Assembly (NCBI RefSeq): GCF_002954455.1
Contig: NZ_MSCC01000001.1
Coordinates: 1,963,332 to 2,027,331, forward strand
DNA from: Photobacterium aquimaris
GTDB lineage: Bacteria; Pseudomonadota; Gammaproteobacteria; Enterobacterales; Vibrionaceae
DNA length: 64,000 nucleotides
Direction: 5' to 3'
In this document: positions 26,634 to 36,438 of the stretch, one piece after another
How positions within the stretch are numbered: the stretch's first letter is position 1
Layout: every line of letters starts with the position of its first letter
The notes under the pieces: generated by a model
Seen by the model: the letters and a program-made list of their open reading frames with translations, nothing else
The model's database searches: none
What the model was told of the DNA's origin: nothing
Program-made: the position numbers and the translations under genes

Positions 26634-27524
26634 TTAAGCGTAATCACTCTGATGATTTAATGCTGATTGCCAATCACTTGCTGGAATATTAAATACTGTT
26701 GTTATTTTTTGTGTATTCAACTTAGAATTGGCTGGGCGTTTCGCTGGTGTTGGATAATCTTCAGTTTTAATTCCTTTTACATCAGGAGATTTAACTAAAA
26801 CATTTTGTTCAACTGCTTTATCAAAGATAACTTGAGCGAACTCACACCAACTAACATGTGGCATACCAGAGAAATGATAAATACCATAATTATCACTATT
26901 AAATGTATTTTTTGAGCCTGTGATTGACTTAGCTATTTTAATTAGTGCAGCAGCGATATCTCCCGCATAAGTTGGTCCACCGAACTGGTCCGCAACAATA
27001 CCTAACGAATCTCTTTGCTGTGCCAAACGAAGCATGGTTTTTACAAAGTTATTACCGTCTTCACCAAAGACCCAAGCCGTTCGTAAAATAATATGACGGG
27101 AGCAAGCATTAATAACAGCTTCTTCACCCGCTAATTTACTCTCACCATACACGCCTTGTGGGTAAACAGTATCTGATTCGCTGTATAAACCTTCTTTATC
27201 ACCAGCAAAAACATAATCTGTCGATATATGTAATATTGCAGCGCCTACTCGCTCAGCTGCTTCGGCTAAATATTTAGGGCCATCACAATTTATAGCATAA
27301 GACAATTCAACCTCATCTTCTGCTTTATCAACTGCTGTATGAGCTGCTGCGTTAATAATAATAGTTGGCATAAAATCATTGACTGTCTTTATTACCTCTT
27401 GCTCAGAGGTAATATCAAGTTGATCTCTGTCAACAGCTAAAAATTCAATCTCAGGGCAAGATCGTAGCTGTTTAACTAAACAGCTACCTACTTGGCCATT
27501 GCTACCTGTAATTAATACTTTCAC
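26634..27524 (-). CDS. rmlD: dTDP-4-dehydrorhamnose reductase RmlD
   Basis: The 296-aa SDR enzyme makes the final reduction to dTDP-L-rhamnose. It begins LITGSNGQVGSCL. It has NAAAHTAVDKAEDE, the HISTDYVFAGDKEG catalytic region, YGESKLAGE (Tyr-x3-Lys) and RTAWVFGEDGNNFVKTM, all family signatures. It lies 16 bases after rmlA and 20 before rmlC in the rmlBADC operon. Confidence 0.95.
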   Translation of the reverse strand: MKVLITGSNGQVGSCLVKQLRSCPEIEFLAVDRDQLDITSEQEVIKTVNDFMPTIIINAAAHTAVDKAEDEVELSYAINCDGPKYLAEAAERVGAAILHISTDYVFAGDKEGLYSESDTVYPQGVYGESKLAGEEAVINACSRHIILRTAWVFGEDGNNFVKTMLRLAQQRDSLGIVADQFGGPTYAGDIAAALIKIAKSITGSKNTFNSDNYGIYHFSGMPHVSWCEFAQVIFDKAVEQNVLVKSPDVKGIKTEDYPTPAKRPANSKLNTQKITTVFNIPASDWQSALNHQSDYA

Positions 27525-27540
27525 AATGTTTATTCACTTT

Positions 27541-28419
27541 TTATTTATTTTCAGAAACAATGCGCATCAAATACTGACCGTATTCATTTTTCATCATTGG
27601 CTCAGCGAATAGCTGTACTTGTTCTGTCGTTAACCAATCATTACGCCATGAAATTTCTTCTAAGCAGGCAACTTTTAAGCCTTGAATATTTTGTACGGTT
27701 TCAACAAATGATGCTGCTTGTTGTAAGCTCTCATGAGTCCCCGTATCAAGCCATGCAAACCCACGACCTAATAGCTCGACATTCAATGAACCATCATTTA
27801 AATACATTTCATTTAATGTGGTAATTTCAAGCTCACCACGATGTGACGGTTTAACTTGCTTTGCCATTTCAACAACACGATTATCATAAAAATATAATCC
27901 TGTTACTGCATAATTTGACTTAGGTTGTTGCGGTTTTTCTTCAATAGAAATGGCTTTCATATTGTTATCAAATTCAACCACACCGAAACGTTCAGGATCA
28001 TGTACTTGATAACCAAATACTGTTGCAATCCCTTGTGATGTTAGTTCCTTAGCATGATTTAGCTGTTGTCCAAATGACTGACCATAAAAAATGTTATCGC
28101 CAAGCACTAAACACACGCTGTCATTACCAATAAACTCTTCACCAATAATAAAGGCCTGTGCTAAACCATCAGGAGAAGGCTGAATCGCATACTCAAGATT
28201 AATACCAAAGTCAGAGCCATTACCTAATAAACGACGGAAGCTTTCATTATCTTCAGGAGTAGTAATGATTAGAATATCTTTAATGCCCGCCAGCATTAAT
28301 GTTGATAGTGGGTAAAAAATCATTGGCTTGTCGTAAATAGGTAATAACTGCTTAGATACACCGCGCGTAATTGGGTAAAGACGCGTGCCTGAACCGCCTG
28401 CTAAAATAATGCCTTTCAT
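27541..28419 (-). CDS. rmlA: glucose-1-phosphate thymidylyltransferase RmlA
   Basis: The 292-aa enzyme joins glucose-1-phosphate and dTTP to give dTDP-glucose, the first step of the rhamnose pathway and usually its feedback point. It starts with [18 protein letters not shown] (nucleotidyltransferase P-loop), has [49 protein letters not shown] and [12 protein letters not shown]. Length is normal. It is second in the rmlBADC order common in Vibrionaceae. Confidence 0.96.
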   Translation of the reverse strand: MKGIILAGGSGTRLYPITRGVSKQLLPIYDKPMIFYPLSTLMLAGIKDILIITTPEDNESFRRLLGNGSDFGINLEYAIQPSPDGLAQAFIIGEEFIGNDSVCLVLGDNIFYGQSFGQQLNHAKELTSQGIATVFGYQVHDPERFGVVEFDNNMKAISIEEKPQQPKSNYAVTGLYFYDNRVVEMAKQVKPSHRGELEITTLNEMYLNDGSLNVELLGRGFAWLDTGTHESLQQAASFVETVQNIQGLKVACLEEISWRNDWLTTEQVQLFAEPMMKNEYGQYLMRIVSENK

Positions 28420-28492
28420 AAATAAGAATCCGAAGTTATATGTCTCGGATTGAAAATAGATTCAACCCAAGATAAAAAAAGAAATGGATAAA

Positions 28493-29551
28493 TTAGTTAC
28501 CTAAACGCTCACGGTTATATGAGCCATCTAATACTCGACTCCACCATTTTTGATTCGCTAAATACCATTCAACGGTTTTACGAATACCTGATTCAAAGGT
28601 TTCAGCAGGTTTCCAGCCAAGTTCTCGGGCAATTTTAGAAGCATCAATCGCATAACGAACATCATGCCCTGGGCGGTCTGTTACGTAAGTAATTAAGCTT
28701 TGGTATTCCGTTACGCCTTGCGGTTTATTCGGCACTAATTCTTCAAGTAGTGAACAAATTGTTTTTACCACTTCAATATTGGCTTTTTCATTGTGACCAC
28801 CAATATTATACGTTTCACCTATCTCACCTTTAGTAACAACGGTATAAAGCGCTGATGCATGATCTTCTACATATAGCCAATCACGAATTTGCATCCCATC
28901 ACCGTAAACAGGTAATGCTTTACCATCTAACGCATTAAGAATAATTAATGGAATTAATTTTTCAGGGAAATGATACGGGCCGTAATTATTTGAGCAGTTA
29001 GTTACAATCGTTGGTAAACCATAAGTACGAAGCCATGCACGGACTAAATGATCGCTTGATGCTTTAGATGCTGAATACGGGCTTGATGGCTCATAGGATG
29101 TTGTTTCAGTGAACAAGTCATCAGTACCTTCCAAATCACCATACACTTCATCGGTTGAAATATGGTGGAAGCGAAATGCCATTTTACGAGTTTCATCTAG
29201 TTGATTCCAGTAAGCACGAGTAGCTTCTAAAAGGGTATAAGTGCCAACGATATTGGTTTCAATAAAAGCCGCAGGACCATCGATTGAACGGTCAACATGG
29301 CTTTCAGCGGCCAAGTGCATAACTGCATCGGGTTGATACTCTGCAAAGACGCGATCTAACTCAGCGCGATCACAAATGTCCACTTGCTCAAAAGCATAAC
29401 GATCATTGTTTTCAACAGTAAGTAATGATTCTAAGTTTCCTGCGTAAGTTAATTTATCTACGTTAACAACACTGTCTTGGGTATTATTAATAATGTGACG
29501 AACAACAGCAGAGCCGATAAAACCAGCGCCACCAGTAACTAAAATTTTCAC
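28493..29551 (-). CDS. rmlB: dTDP-glucose 4,6-dehydratase, copy 2 (RmlB)
   Basis: The 352-aa enzyme makes dTDP-4-keto-6-deoxyglucose. Motifs are [33 protein letters not shown] and [16 protein letters not shown] choose the GTG at 29551, preceded by AAAGGATCG, because it gives the standard RmlB N-terminus. An in-frame ATG at 29626 would add 25 residues unlike the family. It is very similar to the copy at 1139-2182 but stands first in the complete rmlBADC set. It begins about 400 bases after the wzc stop, beyond a terminator and a repeat. Confidence 0.94.
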   Translation of the reverse strand: MKILVTGGAGFIGSAVVRHIINNTQDSVVNVDKLTYAGNLESLLTVENNDRYAFEQVDICDRAELDRVFAEYQPDAVMHLAAESHVDRSIDGPAAFIETNIVGTYTLLEATRAYWNQLDETRKMAFRFHHISTDEVYGDLEGTDDLFTETTSYEPSSPYSASKASSDHLVRAWLRTYGLPTIVTNCSNNYGPYHFPEKLIPLIILNALDGKALPVYGDGMQIRDWLYVEDHASALYTVVTKGEIGETYNIGGHNEKANIEVVKTICSLLEELVPNKPQGVTEYQSLITYVTDRPGHDVRYAIDASKIARELGWKPAETFESGIRKTVEWYLANQKWWSRVLDGSYNRERLGN

Positions 29552-29716
29552 AGAAAACGATCCTTTTTGTTTATAATTACAGCACCAAGATTCAGTATCC
29601 ATTGGCACTATTGATGTGAATTTCACGACACAAAACTATTCATAAAGTGAATAATTTCATCAGGCCAACTCAGTGTTTTTAAGGGCCTGAGACACAAAAC
29701 CTGAAATTTGAGCCAT

Positions 29717-29747
29717 AAAAAAGCACTAGCTGTAGCAGCTAATGCTT
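29717..29747 (-). terminator. terminator between wzc and rmlB
   Basis: On the minus strand AAAGCA..AGCT pairs with AGCT..TGCTTT around a short loop and is followed by T residues. It lies between wzc and the rml genes, so basal transcription from wza should drop here unless RfaH-modified polymerase reads through. Confidence 0.65.
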
Positions 29748-29843
29748 TGTTATGAAACAAGTTTGTATGTTATTTAGCGGTTGGAGGGAATAGGTCCAAC
29801 CCCCCCCCCTTTTTTCTCCGCCTCTAGGCAAAAATATTCACTC

Positions 29844-29925
29844 TACAACACGTTGTGATTAGATTCCCTATCTCGCTCGTTCCTCGCTGTAGGGAATGAC
29901 GAGGATGACTCGTACATTCCCTATA
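29844..29925 (+). repeat. dispersed hairpin repeat between wzc and rmlB
   Basis: The core ATTCCCTA...TAGGGAAT stem with TCTCGCTCG in the loop, preceded by CAACACG, is the same unit as at 51449, 53984 and 57731. A second CATTCCCTATA half-unit follows. Confidence 0.7.
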
Positions 29926-29945
29926 ACAATGAGAAAGGTAGTTAA

Positions 29946-32123
29946 TTACTTATTATCACTCGCGTAACTATAGTTGTAATAACCGTAGTTGCCGCCATAA
30001 GTTGAGCTTGCTTTGCGCACCACAGCGTTAAGAATACAACCTTTCACTTCAATACCATTTTGTTCAAAACGGTGTTTAGTGACTTCGATTTCTTTCACTG
30101 GGTTTAAGCCAAAACGCGCCACAATCATGGTTGTGCCAGCATGTGCACCAACAATGGCTGGGTCGGTTACTGCCAAAATTGGCGGTGTATCAACTAACAC
30201 TAAGTCATAGTTTTCAGATGCCCAATCCAACAACGTTTTTAAACGCGGGTGCATTAATAACTCAGATGGGTTAGGTGGTACTGCGCCACGAGCAATAAAA
30301 TCAAGGTTTTCAACACCGGGTGATTTAATCACTTGCTCTAATGTTTGTTGACCACTTAAGTAATCCGCTAAACCGGGCTTACTATCAACACACATTTGGC
30401 GCTCCATACGGCCTTTACGCATATCGGCATCAATCACTAATACGCGTTGACCGCCTTTAGCCATAACAGCAGCCATGTTGGCCGATACAAATGACTTACC
30501 GATACCCGGACTTGGGCCTGAAATCATCACGATATTGTTACGCGCTTCCATCATTGCAAAGTGCAAGCTAGTACGTAAGCTGCGCAGTGCTTCAATCGAT
30601 AAATCAGCTGGATTAGAAACAGCTAACAACGCTTGATTAACATTGAGTTTTTGTTTTGATTTAAATTTCTTTTCTAAATCATTCTGCCAAGTTGATAATG
30701 GAATTGAGGCATACACAGGTAAACCTAGTGCTTCAATCTCATCTGGGCTTTCAACACCACGGTGCAATGCCGCACGCAAGAATGCAATCGCCACACTTAA
30801 CATACCGCCAAGTAAGGTTGCTAATACTACGATCAATGCTTTCTTAGGCTTAACTGCATCAGTGTAAACTTGCGCAGCATCAAGAATACGAACGTTACCC
30901 ACCGTGCTTGCTTTAACAATATTAAGCTCTTGAACTTTATTTAATAGCTGAACGTAAATCTGTTGATTTACTTCAACATCTCGGGTTAAACGTAAAATCT
31001 CACGCTGAGTAGCCGGTAAAGTTTCAATACGCTTATTTAATCGAGTTTGTTCTTTTAATAACGTTTTGCGTTTATCCATTAATGAAATATACGCTGGGTG
31101 TTCTTTAGTAAAGCGTTGTGAAATATCAGTTTCTTTAAAGGTTAATTGGTTTAGCTGAGATTCTAAGCCGACCATAGTTTCAAGTGCAGATTTTGCTTCT
31201 AGGCTTAAATCTACTGATTCATTCTGTTGACGGTAGCTATTGAGTTTATCTTCTGCTGTCATTAACTGGATTTTAATTTCAGGTAAGTGCTGCTTTAAGA
31301 AGGTTAAACTATTTTCAGCTTCGGCTGAGTTACGCTCTACGTTTTGTAAAAAGTAGTTCTTACTGATGTCATCAACAATCGCTTTAATATCAGCGCGGTT
31401 CTCACCTGTCATTGATAATTGCAAAATACCGGTTTGTTTACCTTGCTCTGCTACTGATAAATTCTGTTGCAGATTTTGAATTGCATCAATTCGGCTAATT
31501 TTTGCTAATGAAAACTCAGCGTCTTTAGTTGCTTGTAAATCGGTAACAAACAGTTGGTAACCATTTGCTTGTGCTAACTCGCCTACTTTACCGGTTAGAA
31601 CCTTGCGGCCATCGCTATCATTCAGTTGATATTCGCCTTTATCAGCGTTAGTAACCACGATTTGGTAACCGCCAAGCTCGCGACCATCAGCAACTGTAAA
31701 ACGCGATACATTAATAAAGTGCTGCTCGCCCATTAAACGTGCTAACCCTTTGCCTACCACAGGCAAATATTCAGGGTTAACAACCGTGGTTAGGTTTAAC
31801 TTATCAACCGTTTCACCTAATACCATTCGTGATTTGATGATTTCAGTTTCAGTAGTAGCACTTGATTCACCGCCACCAAACATTTCGGCCATATCGCCAC
31901 CAAGTGCTGGCATACCTGAACTTTTGGCTTCAATTTGAATGAGTGCATCAGCTTTATAAATTGGGGTAGCAAGTAAAGCATAACCGATACCAACAACAGC
32001 AAAGATAAAGGTGGTGACAATAATCATCCAGCGGTTATCAATTAAAATGCCAAACAGTTTACCGATATCAACTTCATCCGTTCCTGGAGAAGTACTCGGT
32101 TGAGGATTTTGGGCAATACTCAT
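29946..32123 (-). CDS. wzc: capsule tyrosine autokinase/chain-length protein Wzc
   Basis: The 725-aa inner-membrane protein has an N-terminal Wzz domain with a first span near residues 30-55, a coiled periplasmic part, and a second span (about residues 430-450). A cytoplasmic BY-kinase domain follows. GPSPGIGKSF is Walker A (about residues 535-545), VLVIDADMRKGRM is Walker A' and LVLVDTPPIL is Walker B. The C-terminal tail YGGNYGYYNYSYASDNK is the autophosphorylated tyrosine cluster. Wzc cycles with the phosphatase Wzb to control capsule polymer length and export through Wza. A hairpin repeat lies between it and wzb. Confidence 0.95.
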   Translation of the reverse strand: MSIAQNPQPSTSPGTDEVDIGKLFGILIDNRWMIIVTTFIFAVVGIGYALLATPIYKADALIQIEAKSSGMPALGGDMAEMFGGGESSATTETEIIKSRMVLGETVDKLNLTTVVNPEYLPVVGKGLARLMGEQHFINVSRFTVADGRELGGYQIVVTNADKGEYQLNDSDGRKVLTGKVGELAQANGYQLFVTDLQATKDAEFSLAKISRIDAIQNLQQNLSVAEQGKQTGILQLSMTGENRADIKAIVDDISKNYFLQNVERNSAEAENSLTFLKQHLPEIKIQLMTAEDKLNSYRQQNESVDLSLEAKSALETMVGLESQLNQLTFKETDISQRFTKEHPAYISLMDKRKTLLKEQTRLNKRIETLPATQREILRLTRDVEVNQQIYVQLLNKVQELNIVKASTVGNVRILDAAQVYTDAVKPKKALIVVLATLLGGMLSVAIAFLRAALHRGVESPDEIEALGLPVYASIPLSTWQNDLEKKFKSKQKLNVNQALLAVSNPADLSIEALRSLRTSLHFAMMEARNNIVMISGPSPGIGKSFVSANMAAVMAKGGQRVLVIDADMRKGRMERQMCVDSKPGLADYLSGQQTLEQVIKSPGVENLDFIARGAVPPNPSELLMHPRLKTLLDWASENYDLVLVDTPPILAVTDPAIVGAHAGTTMIVARFGLNPVKEIEVTKHRFEQNGIEVKGCILNAVVRKASSTYGGNYGYYNYSYASDNK

Positions 32124-32198
32124 TAAGAAAATATTCCGATGTTAAATTTAAGAAGATGAGGAAGAGCCAAAGCATCATCCAAAAGTTAAATATGGTTT

Positions 32199-32296
32199 AC
32201 AGCGCGTGGTTAGTAGATTCCCTATCGCCCTCACGGGCATTCACTGTAGGGAATGACAGAGTTAGGGTTAGCATTCACTGTAGAGAATGACGGAGT
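32199..32296 (+). repeat. dispersed hairpin repeat inside the wzb-wzc gap
   Basis: It contains AGCGCG, AGATTCCCTATCG and CTGTAGGGAATGAC, then a second GCATTCACTGTAGAGAATGACGG unit. It lies within the operon, so the stem ATTCCCTA/TAGGGAAT should form in the wzb-wzc mRNA and could affect stability or relative expression. Confidence 0.7.
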
Positions 32297-32303
32297 TAGA
32301 AAG

Positions 32304-32744
32304 TTACAATTTCTTCGCCCACGCTGTTGCAGCTTGATCAATTAAATCATATGCATGATCAAAGGCTTCTTTACTTAGACGGTATGGATCGGGAATATCT
32401 TGTTGACCAATCCATTGGCCAAACAGCATTGTTTTTCCGCGTGCTTCTGGAGCTATGCTCGTGACGGCATCGATATGACCTTTTTCCATCACTAAAATCA
32501 GATCGTAATCTCGGCATAAATCGCTGGTAACTTGCTGTGCTTGATGGCCTTCAAGAGAATAACCATGAGCAAGTGCTACTTCCGCCGCCATTTTATCGGC
32601 CGGCTTGCCTGCTAAACCACTTTTGGCAGTGCCAACACCAGCAGAGGCGATATGTTTATTGGGTAATTTTGCTTGTAGGATTCGTTCGCCAGAGGGTGAA
32701 CGACAGATATTGCCTACGCAAACAACAAGAATTTTATTGAACAT
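32304..32744 (-). CDS. wzb: low-molecular-weight protein tyrosine phosphatase Wzb
   Basis: The 146-aa protein has the P-loop VCVGNICRSPSGERIL with nucleophile Cys9 and Arg15, and the general-acid loop DIPDPYRLS. This identifies an LMW-PTP of the Wzb/Etp group, which dephosphorylates the tyrosine tail of Wzc. It lies between wza and wzc in the usual wza-wzb-wzc order. Confidence 0.94.
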   Translation of the reverse strand: MFNKILVVCVGNICRSPSGERILQAKLPNKHIASAGVGTAKSGLAGKPADKMAAEVALAHGYSLEGHQAQQVTSDLCRDYDLILVMEKGHIDAVTSIAPEARGKTMLFGQWIGQQDIPDPYRLSKEAFDHAYDLIDQAATAWAKKL

Positions 32745-32800
32745 AGAGATAGATTCTAAGGTTAAAGGTTTCGAGGGTATTAAGTTCGCGTCTTAACTCA

Positions 32801-33943
32801 CTACTTTAAATTCATGTAGTAGTTCATACCTTCAGATAGCTGATTAAAGCTGCCAATGGTTGGAACTAACTGTTGAATCACACGGTTCCAACGCGCAATG
32901 GGTGCCGCAGTAACATACACTACATCGTAAGGTTGCAATTCAAACTCGGTACCCACCACTAATGCCGTCGCATCTTTAATATTTAACTGATAAATATTTG
33001 CCGCTGGCGCATGCGGTGTTTTAGTTAAATCAGCATGGTTAGCACGAATAACAAACACCCCGGTAGCATCGGCTTGTAACTCGTTAATACCACCAACGCC
33101 GCTTAATGCTTCGGTTAAGCTCATGCCTGCACGATCAATTTTTAGTAACTTAGGCTCTTTAACTTCACCTAAGACAAACACTTTTTGCGCATCATTACGT
33201 GGCACATGAACAATATCGCCATTACGTAATAAACGGTTTTGCTTTAAATCGCCACGTTGCATTAGTGCATATAACGATAAGGTTTGATCTTTGCCGTCAC
33301 GGGTTAGAGTGACATTACGCCAATCAGCATCAGCGGCTAATCCACCGGATTTATTGATAGCATCCAGCAACGTTAACGGCACATTGGTGATCGGCTGTTG
33401 AGCTGGATTTTTCACTTCACCCGTTACGTAAGCTTTTTGAGCACGAAATGCGGCGACGTTAACATCAACTTGTGGTTTTTCAACATACTCTGCTAAGCGC
33501 TGGGCGATATCAGCACGCACTTGCGATACGGTTTTACCTGCGACTTGCACTTTACCGATGTAAGGGTAAAAAATGGTGCCATCAGCATGAACCCAGTTAC
33601 CCGCTTCACTTGCACTACGGTAAGAGCCCGCAGGTATAGTCAGTTCAGGGTGATCCCAAATCGTAATATTAAGAATATCACCAGGGCCAATATGGTATTC
33701 ATAGCTTGCTAGTTCTTGTTCAAGCTTAGTGTTTACCTGTGCAGCAACTTTAGCCGTTTTAAATTGGCTAACATTGTTAACCGTTAGCGGAAACACATTG
33801 ACTTGCTGATCAAGCGTTGGTTGTTGCGAGTTAGTCTCAGCAACATGCTTACCATCAAGGCTAAGATGCGATCCAGGCATACTACAGCCAGCTAACATCA
33901 CAGACGCCACTGCTGTGACAAGCATTTTTTTTGATAATTCCAT
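32801..33943 (-). CDS. wza: outer-membrane polysaccharide export lipoprotein Wza
   Basis: The 380-aa protein has a lipoprotein signal peptide with lipobox LAGC (Cys20). The Poly_export domain follows ([19 protein letters not shown]), then two SLBB-type domains ([20 protein letters not shown] and [15 protein letters not shown]). The C-terminus is the membrane-spanning helix region of Wza ([16 protein letters not shown]). It forms the octameric outer-membrane channel for capsule export. It is the first gene after the ops element at 33992 and starts the locus. Confidence 0.95.
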   Translation of the reverse strand: MELSKKMLVTAVASVMLAGCSMPGSHLSLDGKHVAETNSQQPTLDQQVNVFPLTVNNVSQFKTAKVAAQVNTKLEQELASYEYHIGPGDILNITIWDHPELTIPAGSYRSASEAGNWVHADGTIFYPYIGKVQVAGKTVSQVRADIAQRLAEYVEKPQVDVNVAAFRAQKAYVTGEVKNPAQQPITNVPLTLLDAINKSGGLAADADWRNVTLTRDGKDQTLSLYALMQRGDLKQNRLLRNGDIVHVPRNDAQKVFVLGEVKEPKLLKIDRAGMSLTEALSGVGGINELQADATGVFVIRANHADLTKTPHAPAANIYQLNIKDATALVVGTEFELQPYDVVYVTAAPIARWNRVIQQLVPTIGSFNQLSEGMNYYMNLK

Positions 33944-33991
33944 TTGATTAAGTTCATCTCAGCATTGATGGATGGGATATATTTTCAAATG

Positions 33992-34005
33992 AGCATGCTA
34001 CCGCC
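33992..34005 (-). promoter_or_regulatory. ops element (RfaH recruitment) upstream of wza
   Basis: The minus strand reads GGCGGTAGCATGCT, matching the ops consensus GGCGGTAGcnTGCT. Just upstream, GAGCTGTAACCTTC resembles the rest of a JUMPStart sequence. It lies about 50 bases before the wza start. It should recruit RfaH, which suppresses early termination along the 20-kb operon. Confidence 0.88.
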
Positions 34006-34513
34006 CGAAGGTTACAGCTCCTCAATTGCTTTAAAAAAGTATCATTTTTTTGTTGACAGATAATCATAAACACCGTGAATATATAGTGGTAATAATCAGC
34101 ATGTCATTTACATATCTATCTAAAAAGAGCTAAATGATTTTATTTCAATATCATTTAGCTAATTTATGTTGCTGACGGATTCTACTTAATTTCAATATAA
34201 AATGAAATATAAAAATTAGTCCATTTATTATCTAGATCACACTAAAAACAACATGTAACTAATTGTAAATAAAGCCATAAACACAAAGCTAATTGCTTTA
34301 CAACCCATCAGTCACGCCAATCTTACCTATTATTTCATAATGGTGACAAATATCACACTTTATGCACATCACTGTATAGAAAGTAAAAAAATGTCACACC
34401 ATTCTATGCTGTTATTCAGTATAATTACCCACTCAGTGTTTTTATAAATCACATTATAAAACGTCATTTTATTGACGACCTATATATTATTTTTATCGAT
34501 AAGGATTTACATC
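34006..34513. other. divergent regulatory region between wza and gfcA
   Basis: About 500 AT-rich bases without a gene separate two divergent capsule operons and must hold both promoters. Apart from the JUMPStart-like part next to 34005, no operator or promoter could be assigned with confidence. Confidence 0.5.
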
Positions 34514-34789
34514 ATGAAAAAGAATGCATTAGTTCTTCTAGCAGCTCTAGCTATGTCTTCATCAGCATTTGCTGGCGGTTATGTTGCTGATGACGCAGCA
34601 CCAGTAGATGCAGGTACTACAGCGGGTACTACAACTGCAGCGGGTACTGCAGCGGGTACTACAACAGCAGTTGTTGTTGGTGCAGCAGCAGCTGTTGCAG
34701 CAGTTGCTATTGCAGCAAACGATTCTGGCAACACCAACTCAACAACGACATCTACTTCTACATCTACTTCTGTTAGCGCAGCTAAGTAA
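34514..34789 (+). CDS. gfcA: GfcA/YmcD-like small threonine/alanine-rich protein
   Basis: The 91-aa protein has a clear signal peptide (MKKNALVLLAALAMSSSAFA). A low-complexity G-T-T-A region follows, then an alanine/valine hydrophobic stretch and a Ser/Thr tail. Position before gfcBCD-like genes and the composition match GfcA (YmcD) of group 4 capsule operons. The ATG at 34514 is preceded by AAGGA; an upstream in-frame ATG at 34472 has none. The DNA at 34611-34663 has repeated GCGGGTACT units, so repeat number may vary between strains. The function of GfcA is not known. Confidence 0.75.
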   Translation: MKKNALVLLAALAMSSSAFAGGYVADDAAPVDAGTTAGTTTAAGTAAGTTTAVVVGAAAAVAAVAIAANDSGNTNSTTTSTSTSTSVSAAK

Positions 34790-34830
34790 TTAATGTCGTT
34801 TAACCTGATAAAAATTTAGGTTAATAAAAA

Positions 34831-34860
34831 ATAACCGTGCTTGTCACGGTTATTCTGTTT
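34831..34860 (+). terminator. terminator or attenuator after gfcA
   Basis: A perfect nine-base stem ATAACCGTG/CACGGTTAT with a five-base loop is followed by a T-rich but interrupted tail (TCTGTTT). It stands between gfcA and gfcB, so gfcA may be transcribed at a higher level than the rest of the operon. Confidence 0.7.
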
Positions 34861-34921
34861 GTAAATAGGGGCGATGATTGCCATCTCTCGCTTTAATATG
34901 GCCTATCGGAAGCGCGACCCA

Positions 34922-35644
34922 ATGCTAAAAAAAAACACCTCTGATGTTATTTCAACCTTGGCGGCACTCTTAACTGCCACTTTATTGACGTCTGGCTGTA
35001 GCCAAAAAATAGCCAGTGTTAGCGATACGGTTAATATCGCTGTCTACGGTACGGCAGATATTCAAAAATCCGCGCATGAGATTGCGGCATTACCTTATGC
35101 CAGCACCTATGTTCGCATTGACGACCAATCACAACTTTTTATGGTATTAGCTCTGGCAGAAACAGCCACGGGCGCAACCATTAATGATGCCAATTCAACG
35201 GATACCCCGGCTCAACTTAAATGGCTTGCAAGCGATAACGGCATGTTGATCACTCAAAGTGGTCGCATTATAAAAACCGTCAATCTATCCCAAGGTAATT
35301 TATTGAGTACTCACGCAAAAACAGCAGATCCATTGAGCTTAGGGCTACATTTAGCTTCAACGCCAACCACTTGGCAGCGCACAATTGATTGGCAACCGGG
35401 TTACCACATTGGTTATCAACTTAATTCTGAGTTTGTTTTTCAGCAACCTGAAGTGTTAACCATTAACGGTAAATCAGTGCCGGTATTGCGTTTTAATGAA
35501 AATGTCACCGTCAAGCAGCTTGATCGCCACTACAGTAATACCTTTTGGATTGAGCAACATACGGGAAGAGTGGTAAAGAGCCTGCAATATTTAGCCCCCT
35601 CTTTACCAAGTGTTGAAATGACTATTCTTAAACCTTTTGGCTAA
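34922..35644 (+). CDS. gfcB: GfcB/YmcC-like capsule lipoprotein
   Basis: The 240-aa protein has a lipoprotein signal (lipobox LTSGC, Cys26) and the YjbF/GfcB family layout, with a long beta-rich body ending in VEMTILKP. I choose ATG 34922, as it gives the lipoprotein signal directly; an earlier ATG at 34874 adds 16 charged residues in front. It belongs with gfcC and gfcD to the outer-membrane assembly set of group 4 capsules. The molecular role is not established. Confidence 0.8.
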   Translation: MLKKNTSDVISTLAALLTATLLTSGCSQKIASVSDTVNIAVYGTADIQKSAHEIAALPYASTYVRIDDQSQLFMVLALAETATGATINDANSTDTPAQLKWLASDNGMLITQSGRIIKTVNLSQGNLLSTHAKTADPLSLGLHLASTPTTWQRTIDWQPGYHIGYQLNSEFVFQQPEVLTINGKSVPVLRFNENVTVKQLDRHYSNTFWIEQHTGRVVKSLQYLAPSLPSVEMTILKPFG

Positions 35645-35658
35645 CGGTAGCATCTTTT

Positions 35659-36438
35659 ATGTCTTGTTCAGTTTTTAATTTATTCTCTCGCCAACGCACC
35701 TATGCTGCGATGGCGAGTTTGTGCTTGTTAGTTGCTATGCCTGCCATCGCTCAAAGCACTATTACCTTACATGCTAATGGTCATTCGGCAGCCGCTGTCA
35801 CTTTGCAGTACGCGGATTCAGTACGCTTAGCACAAGTTGTTAGCGATAGCCTTAAGCAGCGTACAACAGCGACAGCACCTTATTGGCTTGGCAGTAGCTT
35901 AACCACCACCACAGTGCCGAGCGCTAAAGCAGCATTAATTAAACAGCTAACCACATTAAGCCAACAGCACAGTGACGATGCAGCACTTAGCCGCAGCTTT
36001 GCCAATACTGCGCAATGGTTGCAGCAACAGATTCAAACTCAGCGTCTGCCAGTGGCAATTGATATCGACAAAGTACGCTTAAACAAAGCAGATAACCCAT
36101 TATTAAACGGTAACTATCAACTTAGTTTGGCTAATCGTCCAACCTCTATCACTGTTATTGGTGCGATTGAAGCCCCACAACAGCTTGATTGGCAACCACG
36201 AATGGCTGCCAATGACTATTTAGCCCACGTCACGCCACTTGATATTGCCGCCAATAGCGAAGTCACGGTTATTCAGCCTGATGGTGTGGTTCAGCAACAC
36301 CCTATTGCCTACTGGAATAACAACCATTTGGATATCGCTCCTGGCGCAATTATTTATGTCGGTTACCAGTCTTTATTTAATGATTATCGTGATTTAAACC
36401 ATGATATTTCTTCAATGCTAATCAACAGGACGTTGTAA
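35659..36438 (+). CDS. gfcC: GfcC/YmcB-like capsule biosynthesis protein
   Basis: The 259-aa protein has an N-terminal signal segment (YAAMASLCLLVAMPAIAQS). Its late part LSLANRPTSITVIGAI, with a WQPRMAANDYL region, resembles the SLBB-like beta-grasp domain of GfcC, structurally related to Wza domains. The C-terminus with GAIIYVGYQSLFNDYRDLN is characteristic of the family. It starts 14 bases after gfcB and overlaps the gfcD start by one base. Confidence 0.83.
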   Translation: MSCSVFNLFSRQRTYAAMASLCLLVAMPAIAQSTITLHANGHSAAAVTLQYADSVRLAQVVSDSLKQRTTATAPYWLGSSLTTTTVPSAKAALIKQLTTLSQQHSDDAALSRSFANTAQWLQQQIQTQRLPVAIDIDKVRLNKADNPLLNGNYQLSLANRPTSITVIGAIEAPQQLDWQPRMAANDYLAHVTPLDIAANSEVTVIQPDGVVQQHPIAYWNNNHLDIAPGAIIYVGYQSLFNDYRDLNHDISSMLINRTL

